Numbered from the stretch's first letter, positions 1 through 5,382 are shown. The stretch is 5,467 bases of DNA from Jejubacter sp036620675 (GCA_036620675.1 JAZHEE010000070.1), one strand, 5' to 3'. Numbers and translations are program-made. Notes: generated from the sequence alone by a model not told the origin.

Positions 1-2
1 CG

Positions 3-320
3 CCGTACTCAGGCGCGGTCAGCCGGATTGTGTTCAGGACCAGCCGGGGTACGCCGCTGCTGATTATGGCGAAACAGGCCAGTGGCGAGGCTGTACCGTT
101 TGGTGCCGAGGTGTATGACGGTGCCGGCACGGTGGTGGGCAGCGTGGGTCAGTCGGGACAGATATATGCGCGCGTGGAGAAAACACGGGGACAGCTGACC
201 GTGAAGTGGGGTTCGCAGGGTAACCAGCGCTGCCACATTAACTACATCCTGCCGCCACAGCCGGCGTCGGGCCAGAACAACAGTATCGTGCGGTTTGAAT
301 CCGTCTGTGGAGGGGAATAA
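3..320 (+). CDS. Fimbrial usher, C-terminal end (partial; 5' end outside window)
   Basis: This is the last 105 codons of an outer-membrane usher of the FimD/PapC family, the pore through which chaperone-bound pilus subunits are assembled and secreted. The frame is open to the left edge, so the gene starts outside the window. The visible part matches the C-terminal usher domain: a strand with RTSRGTPLLI, then GEAVPFGAEVYD, then a GSVGQSGQIYARV segment, LTVKWG, and a CHINYILPP strand. A second cysteine lies four residues before the end (SVCGGE) and probably forms the domain's disulfide with the cysteine of CHINY. This domain takes over chaperone-subunit complexes after the N-terminal domain recruits them. 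The stop is followed two bases later by the start of the next frame, whose Shine-Dalgarno lies inside the usher's end, so the genes are one operon. The family is clear; which fimbrial type it belongs to is not. Confidence 0.92.
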   Translation, partial: PYSGAVSRIVFRTSRGTPLLIMAKQASGEAVPFGAEVYDGAGTVVGSVGQSGQIYARVEKTRGQLTVKWGSQGNQRCHINYILPPQPASGQNNSIVRFESVCGGE

Positions 321-322
321 TA

Positions 323-532
323 ATGAGAAAGATAACGCACTGGTCGCTTCCGGTTCTGGTATTGTGCTGGTTGATGCTGCTGGTTGTTCGACCAGCAATG
401 GCCAGTTGTACAATTGATGCACCAACAGTTACCGCTCCCATGCCACTATTACTAAATAAGGGTGAGGCTTTTTATACCTTACCAGCCTGGAGATTTGTCC
501 GGTTTAATTCTAATTATGGAGTGTGCTTATGA
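323..532 (+). CDS. Short secreted adhesin-like peptide, probable remnant of a truncated tip adhesin
   Basis: A 69-codon frame begins at ATG 323 behind a strong Shine-Dalgarno (GGAGG, 309-313, nine bases upstream). Residues 1-27 form a convincing signal peptide: basic start, long hydrophobic core, cleavage after PAMA. The mature part begins SCTIDAPTVTAPMPLLL, which resembles the start of the next gene's mature protein (ICTLD...SAPMPLQL). After about residue 45 the likeness fades and the frame stops. The stop overlaps the next start as ATGA (529-532), so translation of the adhesin is probably coupled to it. The position just after the usher is where the tip adhesin normally sits, so I read this as the 5' remnant of an older or duplicated adhesin. 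It would lack both a complete receptor-binding head and a pilin domain. An independent short coupling peptide is the alternative. The reading frame is well supported; a function for the product is not. Confidence 0.6.
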   Translation: MRKITHWSLPVLVLCWLMLLVVRPAMASCTIDAPTVTAPMPLLLNKGEAFYTLPAWRFVRFNSNYGVCL

Positions 533-1653
533 AGCGAATATCAATTGTGCTGGGGATTTTTCTGTTCGTATTATCAAAATCCGTATGGGCAATTTGCACG
601 CTGGATACCACTCATGTTGAATCAGCACCTATGCCACTTCAGTTAGGTGCGATTACTGCAGGTGCTGATTTAGCCGATGGTACCGTTTTGTATAAGCAAA
701 CGTATAACCTGGATTATACCTCAGGAAATCAAGCTATTACTGTTACATGTACTGGAAACGGAAACCCAAGTGGACATTATTCCTATTCCTCCACACCTCT
801 TCCCTTGAGTTCGTGGAGTAGCGGTATTGAATCCGGGAAGGTCTATGAAACAGGGGTTCCCGGAATTGGTGTATGGGTTCATCAGGGAACAACTGGTGAT
901 GCGGCTCTACCTGTAAGTAAAATATTATCTAATAGTAATGATGTTCACTGTACCTCCACAGGAGGAAATCGACAGTGTATTGTATTTGGTGGTTTCAAAC
1001 GCTGGGATATTTACTTTATAAAGACAGGTCCCATTCAACCCGGAACTATTATCGGAAGCAACTTACCTTGCATCAGGGTTAATTATAATGATTCCGGTAG
1101 TGCCAGCGAAGGTCTTGTTGAAGAAAATGTTTGCATGAGTGGCGCTATTAATGTTGTTGCCAGCTCTTGTAAAACACCTGATGTGACGGTTCCTATGGGA
1201 AGCTATGACGTATCTTCATTTACCGGAGAGGGTAGCGCGACCAAATGGGTGGATGCCTCCATCAAGCTGACCGACTGCCCCGTCTATTATGGCAAAGGGA
1301 GTTCGGGTTCATGGTATGTCGACGGAAGCGGCACAAATAACAGCGGGACGCCAGTCAAAAACGCCATCACAGTCAAACTGACGCCTGCCACTTCCGTGAT
1401 CAACAGCAGTCAGGGGGTCTTTGCCTTAACCCAGGCAGCAGACAGCGCCGGCGGTGCGGGGATACAGCTGGCGTATGGTACTGGCGCCTCACCTGAGTTT
1501 GTCGATTTCGGCGCCACAAAGACGTATGAAATGGATATCGGATCTAATGGAATATCTGAGATCCCCCTGGTTGCCCGTTATATTCAGACGGACGGAAAAG
1601 TTACCCCAGGAACCGCGAATAGTGCGGTAACCTTCCTTATTAATTACTACTGA
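529..1653 (+). CDS. Two-domain fimbrial tip adhesin (FimH-like organisation)
   Basis: This 374-residue protein is the probable tip adhesin of the fimbriae built by the upstream usher. A GTG six bases upstream is in frame, but ATG 529 is preferred because GGAG (518-521) lies seven bases before it. Residues 1-21 are a signal peptide ending in VWA, and the mature chain begins ICTLD. Residues 22 to about 210 form a divergent head rich in Gly, Ser, Thr and aromatics with several cysteines, as in receptor-binding lectin domains; the receptor cannot be read from it. From Cys214 (VASSCKTPDV) to the end is a pilin domain: a SIKLTDCP strand, a long NAITVKLTP segment, GIQLAYG, and a C-terminal VARYIQTDGK...AVTFLINYY strand. 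That last strand is typical of subunits that bind the chaperone and are joined by donor-strand exchange. Head and pilin halves differ sharply in base composition. The length suits a tip adhesin and is about twice that of a single-domain pilin. Confidence 0.85.
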   Translation: MKRISIVLGIFLFVLSKSVWAICTLDTTHVESAPMPLQLGAITAGADLADGTVLYKQTYNLDYTSGNQAITVTCTGNGNPSGHYSYSSTPLPLSSWSSGIESGKVYETGVPGIGVWVHQGTTGDAALPVSKILSNSNDVHCTSTGGNRQCIVFGGFKRWDIYFIKTGPIQPGTIIGSNLPCIRVNYNDSGSASEGLVEENVCMSGAINVVASSCKTPDVTVPMGSYDVSSFTGEGSATKWVDASIKLTDCPVYYGKGSSGSWYVDGSGTNNSGTPVKNAITVKLTPATSVINSSQGVFALTQAADSAGGAGIQLAYGTGASPEFVDFGATKTYEMDIGSNGISEIPLVARYIQTDGKVTPGTANSAVTFLINYY

Positions 1654-1660
1654 GTAAAAA

Positions 1661-1700
1661 AACAGGGTGTGATATGAGTTTATTATTCACACCCGTTTTT
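1661..1700. terminator. Rho-independent terminator closing the fimbrial operon, possibly bidirectional
   Basis: Eight bases after the adhesin stop there is a perfect 8-bp stem, GGGTGTGA (1665-1672) with TCACACCC (1687-1694), around a 14-base loop. It is followed by G and five T residues (1696-1700). A run of seven A residues (1656-1662) precedes the stem, so it could also stop transcription on the opposite strand. The long loop may make it leaky, in which case some fimbrial transcripts would continue into the phosphodiesterase gene. Confidence 0.8.
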
Positions 1701-1750
1701 AACCTATTGCCGGAATGCTCCGTATCATCCCTGCCAGACAGGAAAGTCCC

Positions 1751-3277
1751 ATGAAAACATGGCGATATTTTTATACTCTGTTAGCCCTGTTTATTGCCAT
1801 GGTGCTGCTTGCAGTCATTTATATTTTTCCGCTGTGGCAACACCATCTGTCTGACAGCCGGAGCAACGAGCGCCTGGCAGCACGTGCTGAGGCTTTACTG
1901 CGGGATGCCCGCGAAGTGAGCGTATATTTCAGGCGCCAGGAAGACCTGCAATGTTCCCCTGACAGGGCGCGTCTGCTCGAGCAGGTTGCACTGAGATACC
2001 CCCATATTCATGGTCTTTTCCTGTACCACAATGGTGAGATCTATTGTTCTTCATTAAGGGAGCGATTTACACCGGATGATGAATTCGTTGCTGCAACCCG
2101 CGATGCGGAGAATGGCCGTCTCCTGTTGCTGAGCGGGCTGAAAGCATTTCCCGGGAAGGTTTTTCTGGCGTATGTCCGGGGAAATAAAGACCATGGAATG
2201 GTGGTCACGATTGATGCTTACTGGTTGCGTCATTGGTTTTCAGCAGACGGTCTGAACGCCGTCATTGTTGACGGGAAACTGTTAAACCGGAACCTGACCG
2301 TTACCAGCGCAGAGGGCATCCACACGAAGGTTACGCATTCGGTCAAATCTCCGCTCTCCGGAGTCAGCGTGGTGTCTTTCCGGCATGATAACCGGTTTCA
2401 GTTGTTCTGGCCGGTGGTGGCCATGCTGGCACTGGCACTGGGGATGCTTATTGCCCTGCTGGTATGCCTGTATCGTGAAAGGGCCTTCCCGACTCCCCGG
2501 CGGCTGGAAGTCGCCATACTTTCCGGAGAAATTGTCCCCTGGTATCAGCCCATAATGGATGTATCCCGTGGTGAAATCCGTGGGGTGGAAGTGCTGGCGC
2601 GATGGCATCATCCCGGAAAAGGTACGCTGGGTCCTGACACCTTTATTCCGCTGGCGGAACACAGTGGTCTGCTTATTCTGATGACACAGACCCTTCTTGC
2701 ACAGGTCAGACGGGACATGGACGTTCTCAAATTCCGGTTACCGGCAAACTTTTATGTGTCCGTCAATATCAATGCCACTCCTGAGATGATTGATGCACTG
2801 GCTGATATGCTGGTCAGTTTTCACCGGTCACTCCCCGACCGGCTTTCTCTGGTTGTTGAACTGACGGAAGGCACGGAGGTCCGGTCCGGTTCACCGGTAA
2901 TTGGGCAACTCAGGAGTCTGCGACTGGAGGGCATTGGTATCGCGCTGGACGACTTTGGTACGGCGTTTTCCAATATTGCCGGGATTGACCTGCTACCGGT
3001 AACCTGCCTGAAGATTGACCAGGTATTTATCCGGAAACTGGCGGACAATATGGATTCACAACGCCTGGTGGAGAGCATCATTGAACTGGGCAGAAACAGC
3101 CATCTGTCGGTGGTGGCAGAAGGGGTGGAGACGGCGTTCCAGTCTGATTTTCTGCTGTCGAAGGGGGTGAATCTCCAGCAGGGATACTACTGGTCCAGGC
3201 CGCTACCCATGATGGATTTTGCCCGGTATCTCATCTGGCACAGAACAAACCCGGAACGTTTAACTGGGGCTGATTAA
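1751..3277 (+). CDS. Membrane-bound CSS-motif EAL cyclic-di-GMP phosphodiesterase
   Basis: The enzyme should hydrolyse cyclic-di-GMP to pGpG at the inner membrane. ATG 1751 is preferred over in-frame ATG 1715 because AGGA (1740-1743) lies seven bases before it, giving 508 residues. A membrane helix spans about residues 8-28. The periplasmic CSS domain follows, with Cys68 (LQCSP) and Cys99-Ser100-Ser101 (YCSS). A second helix spans about 217-240, then a cytoplasmic EAL domain runs from about 250 to 495. All metal and catalytic positions known from the family appear present: E280 in EVLAR, N339 and N341 (VNIN), E370 and E373 (ELTE), D400-D401 (DDFG), K421 (LKID), E457 (AEGVE) and Q477 (QQGY). 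No GGDEF domain is seen. The motif is EVL rather than EAL, and loop 6 reads DDFGTAFSNI where DDFGTGYSSL is common; neither change removes a key residue. E. coli CSS-EAL enzymes are controlled by a disulfide in the periplasmic domain. The gene lies beside a fimbrial operon, as fimK and mrkJ do in Klebsiella, and probably leads an operon with the next two genes. Confidence 0.9.
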   Translation: MKTWRYFYTLLALFIAMVLLAVIYIFPLWQHHLSDSRSNERLAARAEALLRDAREVSVYFRRQEDLQCSPDRARLLEQVALRYPHIHGLFLYHNGEIYCSSLRERFTPDDEFVAATRDAENGRLLLLSGLKAFPGKVFLAYVRGNKDHGMVVTIDAYWLRHWFSADGLNAVIVDGKLLNRNLTVTSAEGIHTKVTHSVKSPLSGVSVVSFRHDNRFQLFWPVVAMLALALGMLIALLVCLYRERAFPTPRRLEVAILSGEIVPWYQPIMDVSRGEIRGVEVLARWHHPGKGTLGPDTFIPLAEHSGLLILMTQTLLAQVRRDMDVLKFRLPANFYVSVNINATPEMIDALADMLVSFHRSLPDRLSLVVELTEGTEVRSGSPVIGQLRSLRLEGIGIALDDFGTAFSNIAGIDLLPVTCLKIDQVFIRKLADNMDSQRLVESIIELGRNSHLSVVAEGVETAFQSDFLLSKGVNLQQGYYWSRPLPMMDFARYLIWHRTNPERLTGAD

Positions 3278-3281
3278 GGAG
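3276..3281 (+). promoter_or_regulatory. Shine-Dalgarno overlapping the phosphodiesterase stop codon
   Basis: AAGGAG uses the last two bases of the TAA stop and lies nine bases before ATG 3291. It is the main support for the 57-codon gene being real, and it suggests translational coupling to the phosphodiesterase. Confidence 0.7.
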
Positions 3282-3290
3282 AAAAACACA

Positions 3291-3464
3291 ATGACAGACG
3301 GAAAGCACTGGTCTGAAATTATTGCGCGTTTTAAAAAGACCGATTCCGTGGAGTTTTTCGTCCAGAAAACGCTGAGTACCCTGGAAGACCCGGAGGAGGC
3401 GCTTTTTTTAAGAACGCTGGCGCAAAAAAAAATTGAAGAGCTTGAGCGTGAGTATGGCCTCTGA
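3291..3464 (+). CDS. Small helical protein, possibly Hha/YmoA-like
   Basis: A 57-codon gene begins at ATG 3291 behind a near-ideal Shine-Dalgarno and ends at TGA 3462. The product is acidic, without membrane segments, and looks fully helical, ending in AQKKIEELEREYGL. By eye it can be aligned with Hha (72 residues): ARFKKTDSVE against MRLRRCQTID, and LEDPEEALFLRTLAQKKIEEL roughly against [20 protein letters not shown] with one gap. Hha/YmoA proteins bind H-NS and sharpen its silencing of horizontally acquired genes. The match is weak. The aspartate of Hha's SAAD segment that contacts H-NS is not clearly kept, and the C-terminal tail of Hha is missing. It lies 13 bases after the phosphodiesterase and 21 bases before the PerC-type gene, so it belongs to their operon. 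That the gene is real is likely; the Hha relation is a tentative inference and a novel small regulator or partner protein is equally possible. Confidence 0.65.
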   Translation: MTDGKHWSEIIARFKKTDSVEFFVQKTLSTLEDPEEALFLRTLAQKKIEELEREYGL

Positions 3465-3485
3465 GTCAGTTAACAGGCGGTCCTG

Positions 3486-3791
3486 ATGACAAAAGAAGAA
3501 TTGATGCCGGTAACCGATAAGGTCACGGAAGAGCTGGAAAAGGCCGGGTTATACCGACGGGCAGCGACCCGATGGCTGGAGGTATTTTTTGAATGTCAGG
3601 ATGATGCAGAGAGAGCCTGGATATCCCGGCGACGACGGGAGTGTCTGGCCCGGCTCAGGGTGTTCAAAGTGGATGATGATGGCTATCTGAATGTCTACCG
3701 GGCCGTCAGGGCCCTGCACAGTAAGATGGGACTGGACCGGACTGTGAACACGGCTTCCGGAAAATACCGTATCGGGAGACGGCGTGGTTAG
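3486..3791 (+). CDS. PerC-family transcriptional regulator
   Basis: This 101-residue basic protein carries the PerC signature at about residues 21-54: GLYRRAATRWLEVFFECQD, then an acidic step (DDAERAW) and an arginine-rich ISRRRRECL helix. PerC of enteropathogenic E. coli and the Pch proteins of enterohaemorrhagic strains activate virulence promoters, partly by relieving H-NS-type silencing. Many other family members sit in prophages and islands with unknown targets. ATG 3486 is preceded by AGG (3475-3477) eight bases upstream; a second in-frame ATG at 3504 is a less well supported start. The C-terminal part (residues 60-101: VYRAVRALHSKMG, then a KYRIGRRRG tail) is positively charged and could contact DNA. 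It is the last gene of the phosphodiesterase operon. The adjacent fimbrial genes are the obvious candidate target, but nothing in the sequence proves this. The family call is good; the target is unknown. Confidence 0.85.
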   Translation: MTKEELMPVTDKVTEELEKAGLYRRAATRWLEVFFECQDDAERAWISRRRRECLARLRVFKVDDDGYLNVYRAVRALHSKMGLDRTVNTASGKYRIGRRRG

Positions 3792-3832
3792 GGCAGGACT
3801 ATCAGCCAGTTACTTTACGTAGTTGTGAAGAA

Positions 3833-3955
3833 TACAATGTGTGGTGAATCCCCCTGAGCGGAGGGGCCTGCAGCTAAAATCGACGCAAAGGAGGCGGGTC
3901 AGAATAGCTGAAAACTGACTCACCGGGAGGCACCCGGCACCGCACGCCCTTACAG
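3833..3955 (+). ncRNA. C4-like antisense RNA (phage immunity RNA family), tentative
   Basis: This stretch has no start-bearing frame but is full of hairpins. CCCCT (3851-3855) pairs with AGGGG (3862-3866). CAGCT (3871-3875) pairs with AGCTG (3906-3910) around an inner GAC/GTC pairing. CCGGG (3923-3927) pairs with CCCGG (3933-3937). The phrases GTGGTGAATCCCCCT and CTGACTCACCGGGAGGCACC match my memory of the C4/IsrK class of RNAs from P1-like and Gifsy prophages, which block translation of an antirepressor gene by base-pairing. A possible -10 box, TACAAT, lies at 3833-3838, without a good -35. No antirepressor gene follows, so the element would be a stranded prophage remnant or act on targets elsewhere. 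The ends are approximate. The structure is seen directly; the family name rests on recall. Confidence 0.5.
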
Positions 3956-3993
3956 CTACAGAGCGAAAAAGTACTGGGATAAGCAGTGGCGGT

Positions 3994-4224
3994 TTATCTG
4001 CTATGATTACGGCGAAATAATGCCCATTCCTCGATACGCTCACCTGACGGGAGGGTACAGTACCCAAGTTCACCTTTAGCTGTTTTTGTTATCTCGAGTG
4101 TACCGCCCAGTCTGGCACAGTATACCGAGGCTGGATTTGCCATGCCGACGGAAGGTTGTTGTTCCACCTGGGATGAGCACCCGGCAATAAGTAAAGTGGA
4201 TATGATGAGACTCGCTTTTTCCAT
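3994..4224 (-). CDS. DUF333 domain small lipoprotein
   Basis: A 76-residue protein starts at the minus-strand ATG at 4224, with AAGG about ten bases upstream. Residues 1-15 are a short lipoprotein signal with the lipobox LIAG-C, so Cys16 would be lipidated. The next residues are Ser-Ser rather than Asp, which favours transport to the outer membrane. The rest is a DUF333 domain: GMANPASVYCARLGGTLEI, a short charged turn (TKTAKGELG), YCTLPSGERIEEWALFRR. The two domain cysteines (in VYCARLG and GYCTLP) may form a disulfide. DUF333 proteins are small exported proteins sometimes labelled putative haemolysin; their function is unsettled. The length is typical and the gene looks intact. It converges with the PerC operon, and its 3' end faces the C4-like RNA without a clear terminator between them. 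Confidence 0.85.
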   Translation of the reverse strand: MEKASLIISTLLIAGCSSQVEQQPSVGMANPASVYCARLGGTLEITKTAKGELGYCTLPSGERIEEWALFRRNHSR

Positions 4225-4263
4225 CCTGGTTCTGCCTTAATATTCTGATTAATCTCCACAGTG

Positions 4264-4291
4264 AGTATAAATGACTGACAAATAGAAAGAA
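4264..4291 (-). promoter_or_regulatory. Possible sigma-70 promoter for the DUF333 lipoprotein gene
   Basis: On the minus strand a good -10 box, TATACT (4269 to 4264), stands 39 bases before the ATG, which would give a leader of about 30 bases. The -35 at 16-base spacing is TTCTTT (4291 to 4286), a poor match. The -10 is the real evidence. Confidence 0.35.
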
Positions 4292-4608
4292 CCTATTTTT
4301 TCTGTGAACGTTTCACTTAACTGTTAAATAGTGTTGCGTTATACACAATAATTGATACAGGGGAATTATTATATAAATACTCAAAGCCACAGGGGGATAT
4401 TTTTGCGTGTTCAATATTCATATTATCCCATACCTTCTTATTGGTGGCGACGAGCCGATTATACGATTATGCAGAAAAACATTACGGCTGGGCCATGCGC
4501 TGAGCGGATGCAGACGGTTCCGGATGCCACTTTGTTGCTGTTCCGGTTAAAATACTCTCAGTATGACAGTAAGCGGGAACCCGCCAGAATTTTGTGGACA
4601 GAGTAAAG

Positions 4609-4614
4609 AAGGAG
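4609..4614 (+). promoter_or_regulatory. Shine-Dalgarno that favours the GTG start at 4626
   Basis: AAGGAG lies 11 bases before GTG 4626. The in-frame ATG at 4563 has no such sequence, and the 21 residues it would add (MTVSGNPPEF...) do not look like the family, whose members as I recall begin near TLTEKxGHLAW. Confidence 0.6.
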
Positions 4615-4625
4615 AAGGGCACTCA

Positions 4626-5222
4626 GTGACGCTGACAGAAAAATCGGGCCATCTGGCATGGTGTGCCCTGGTGGCGCTTGCGCTGGCCAGACAGAACGGA
4701 GATGCGCTGTCACCGGCACAGGAAAATCTCTTTCTTACCCGCTGGCTGGCGACCGCGCTGAAGCAACGACGTTTTTCGCGTGATGTGGCGCCCGATATCG
4801 AGTGGCTTCTGAAACAGGGACGCCAGCTGGGCGTCAGCGCGAAGCTGGCCAGCAAACTGAATTACCTCTGGCGCTCCTGCACCGGCGAATTGTCTGAGCA
4901 AAACGACCTGTTCCGGCTGACGTATGCCCTGGAAACCGCGAAAGACATGAGCTGGAATTACCGCCTGTTGAGCGATCGGGAATGGTCAGGCCGGTATGCC
5001 GTTTCGCTGAACGCCGGCGTGAACGGCATTTATCTCTCACGGACTAACCTCGACGCGACGTTTAACGACGATGGACGACAGATAAATCCGCTGATGGCGC
5101 GTCTTACGGGGAACGTGACCGGTGTGGTAAAGCTGTTTAACCGCTGTGGCTGGCAGGCTGATTCGGCACAGGATACTACCCTGTCCCACCAGTTTATGTT
5201 GGTAGCCGGTCGGGTTGCCTGA
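4626..5222 (+). CDS. DUF2913 family protein of unknown function
   Basis: With the GTG start this is a 198-residue soluble protein without signal peptide or membrane span. It begins MTLTEKSGHLAWCALVALAL, continues with a helical half including FLTRWLATALKQRRFSRDVA and DIEWLLKQGRQLGV, and then has LNYLWRSC and DLFRLTYALE. The second half (residues about 110-198) is mixed, with LSDREWSGRYAVSL, NGIYLSR and a C-terminal HQFMLVAGRVA. These phrases match my recollection of DUF2913, a family found in enterobacterial islands and plasmids with no known biochemical role. No catalytic motif is recognisable. The many basic and tryptophan residues in the first half would allow nucleic-acid or protein binding, but that is only a guess. 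The length looks complete. It stands alone on the plus strand, upstream of probable insertion-sequence DNA, and may be mobile-island cargo. Confidence 0.75.
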   Translation: MTLTEKSGHLAWCALVALALARQNGDALSPAQENLFLTRWLATALKQRRFSRDVAPDIEWLLKQGRQLGVSAKLASKLNYLWRSCTGELSEQNDLFRLTYALETAKDMSWNYRLLSDREWSGRYAVSLNAGVNGIYLSRTNLDATFNDDGRQINPLMARLTGNVTGVVKLFNRCGWQADSAQDTTLSHQFMLVAGRVA

Positions 5223-5232
5223 TAGATTTCCC

Positions 5233-5250
5233 TGATTACATTTGTAATCA
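5233..5250. repeat. Inverted repeat after the DUF2913-type gene, weak terminator candidate
   Basis: TGATTAC (5233-5239) and GTAATCA (5244-5250) form a perfect 7-bp stem with the loop ATTT, ten bases after the stop. The stem is AT-rich and lacks a T run, so termination would be weak. Confidence 0.4.
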
Positions 5251-5285
5251 TTCATTAACCACCAAAGGCGCAACACAGGGTGAAG

Positions 5286-5305
5286 GTATATTGGTTGTAA
5301 TATAC
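5286..5305. repeat. AT-rich inverted repeat
   Basis: GTATATT (5286-5292) and AATATAC (5299-5305) are perfect arms around GGTTGT. This could be an operator-like site or chance in AT-rich DNA; no gene start next to it supports a role. Confidence 0.4.
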
Positions 5306-5366
5306 ATATGAGGCCATGATAATGCAGTTAAGGATGCAGCAGACTGGTTAATCCAGGCATCCCGCT

Positions 5367-5382
5367 ACCAGCGTACGCTGGT
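5367..5382. repeat. Perfect 16-bp palindrome at the probable mobile-element boundary
   Basis: ACCAGCGTACGCTGGT reads the same on both strands without a spacer. Its right end coincides with the TGGTCAGTCC that may start the IS3-like end, so it may be a preferred insertion target or part of the element's tip. Confidence 0.6.

Larger units (their letters stand above)
4225..4625. other. AT-rich intergenic stretch between divergent genes, no convincing gene
   Basis: About 400 bases separate the DUF333 start from the DUF2913-type start. The half near the lipoprotein gene is AT-rich and probably carries promoters for both sides. A possible plus-strand promoter is TTAACT (4317-4322), 17 bases, TATACA (4340-4345), which would leave a leader of roughly 280 bases before GTG 4626. 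The frame 4352-4606 starts only at TTG and has no ribosome binding site, so I do not call it. Its part after 4470 (MQKNITAGPCAERMQ) could be a decayed gene end. No hairpin of useful size was seen apart from the short GCGGG/CCCGC at 4573-4584. Confidence 0.5.

Noticed and set aside
1715..1750. Upstream start (ATG 1715) for the phosphodiesterase
   Set aside because: It has no Shine-Dalgarno at a suitable distance, whereas ATG 1751 has one and places the hydrophobic helix near the N-terminus as usual for the family.
2282..2662. 126-codon minus-strand frame inside the phosphodiesterase gene
   Set aside because: It lies opposite the second membrane helix and the start of the EAL domain and has no family likeness; a shadow of the real coding frame.
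3840..3967. CRISPR array or tRNA in the hairpin-rich region
   Set aside because: No regularly repeated unit is present, and the stems do not form a cloverleaf.
3810..4073. 87-codon minus-strand frame overlapping the lipoprotein gene and the C4-like RNA
   Set aside because: It overlaps the far better supported DUF333 gene on the same strand in another frame and crosses the structured RNA region; no recognisable motif.
4305..4315. TGAACGTTTCA, close to a Cra/LacI-type operator
   Set aside because: It is one base short of the 12-bp palindrome expected for such sites and no sugar-metabolism gene is nearby.
4573..4584. GCGGG/CCCGC hairpin before the DUF2913-type gene
   Set aside because: The loop is only two bases with full pairing and no T run follows, so it is neither a terminator nor clearly regulatory.
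4352..4606. 84-codon plus-strand frame between the lipoprotein and DUF2913-type genes
   Set aside because: It opens only with TTG, lacks a ribosome binding site, has an odd composition in its AT-rich first part and matches no family I recognise.
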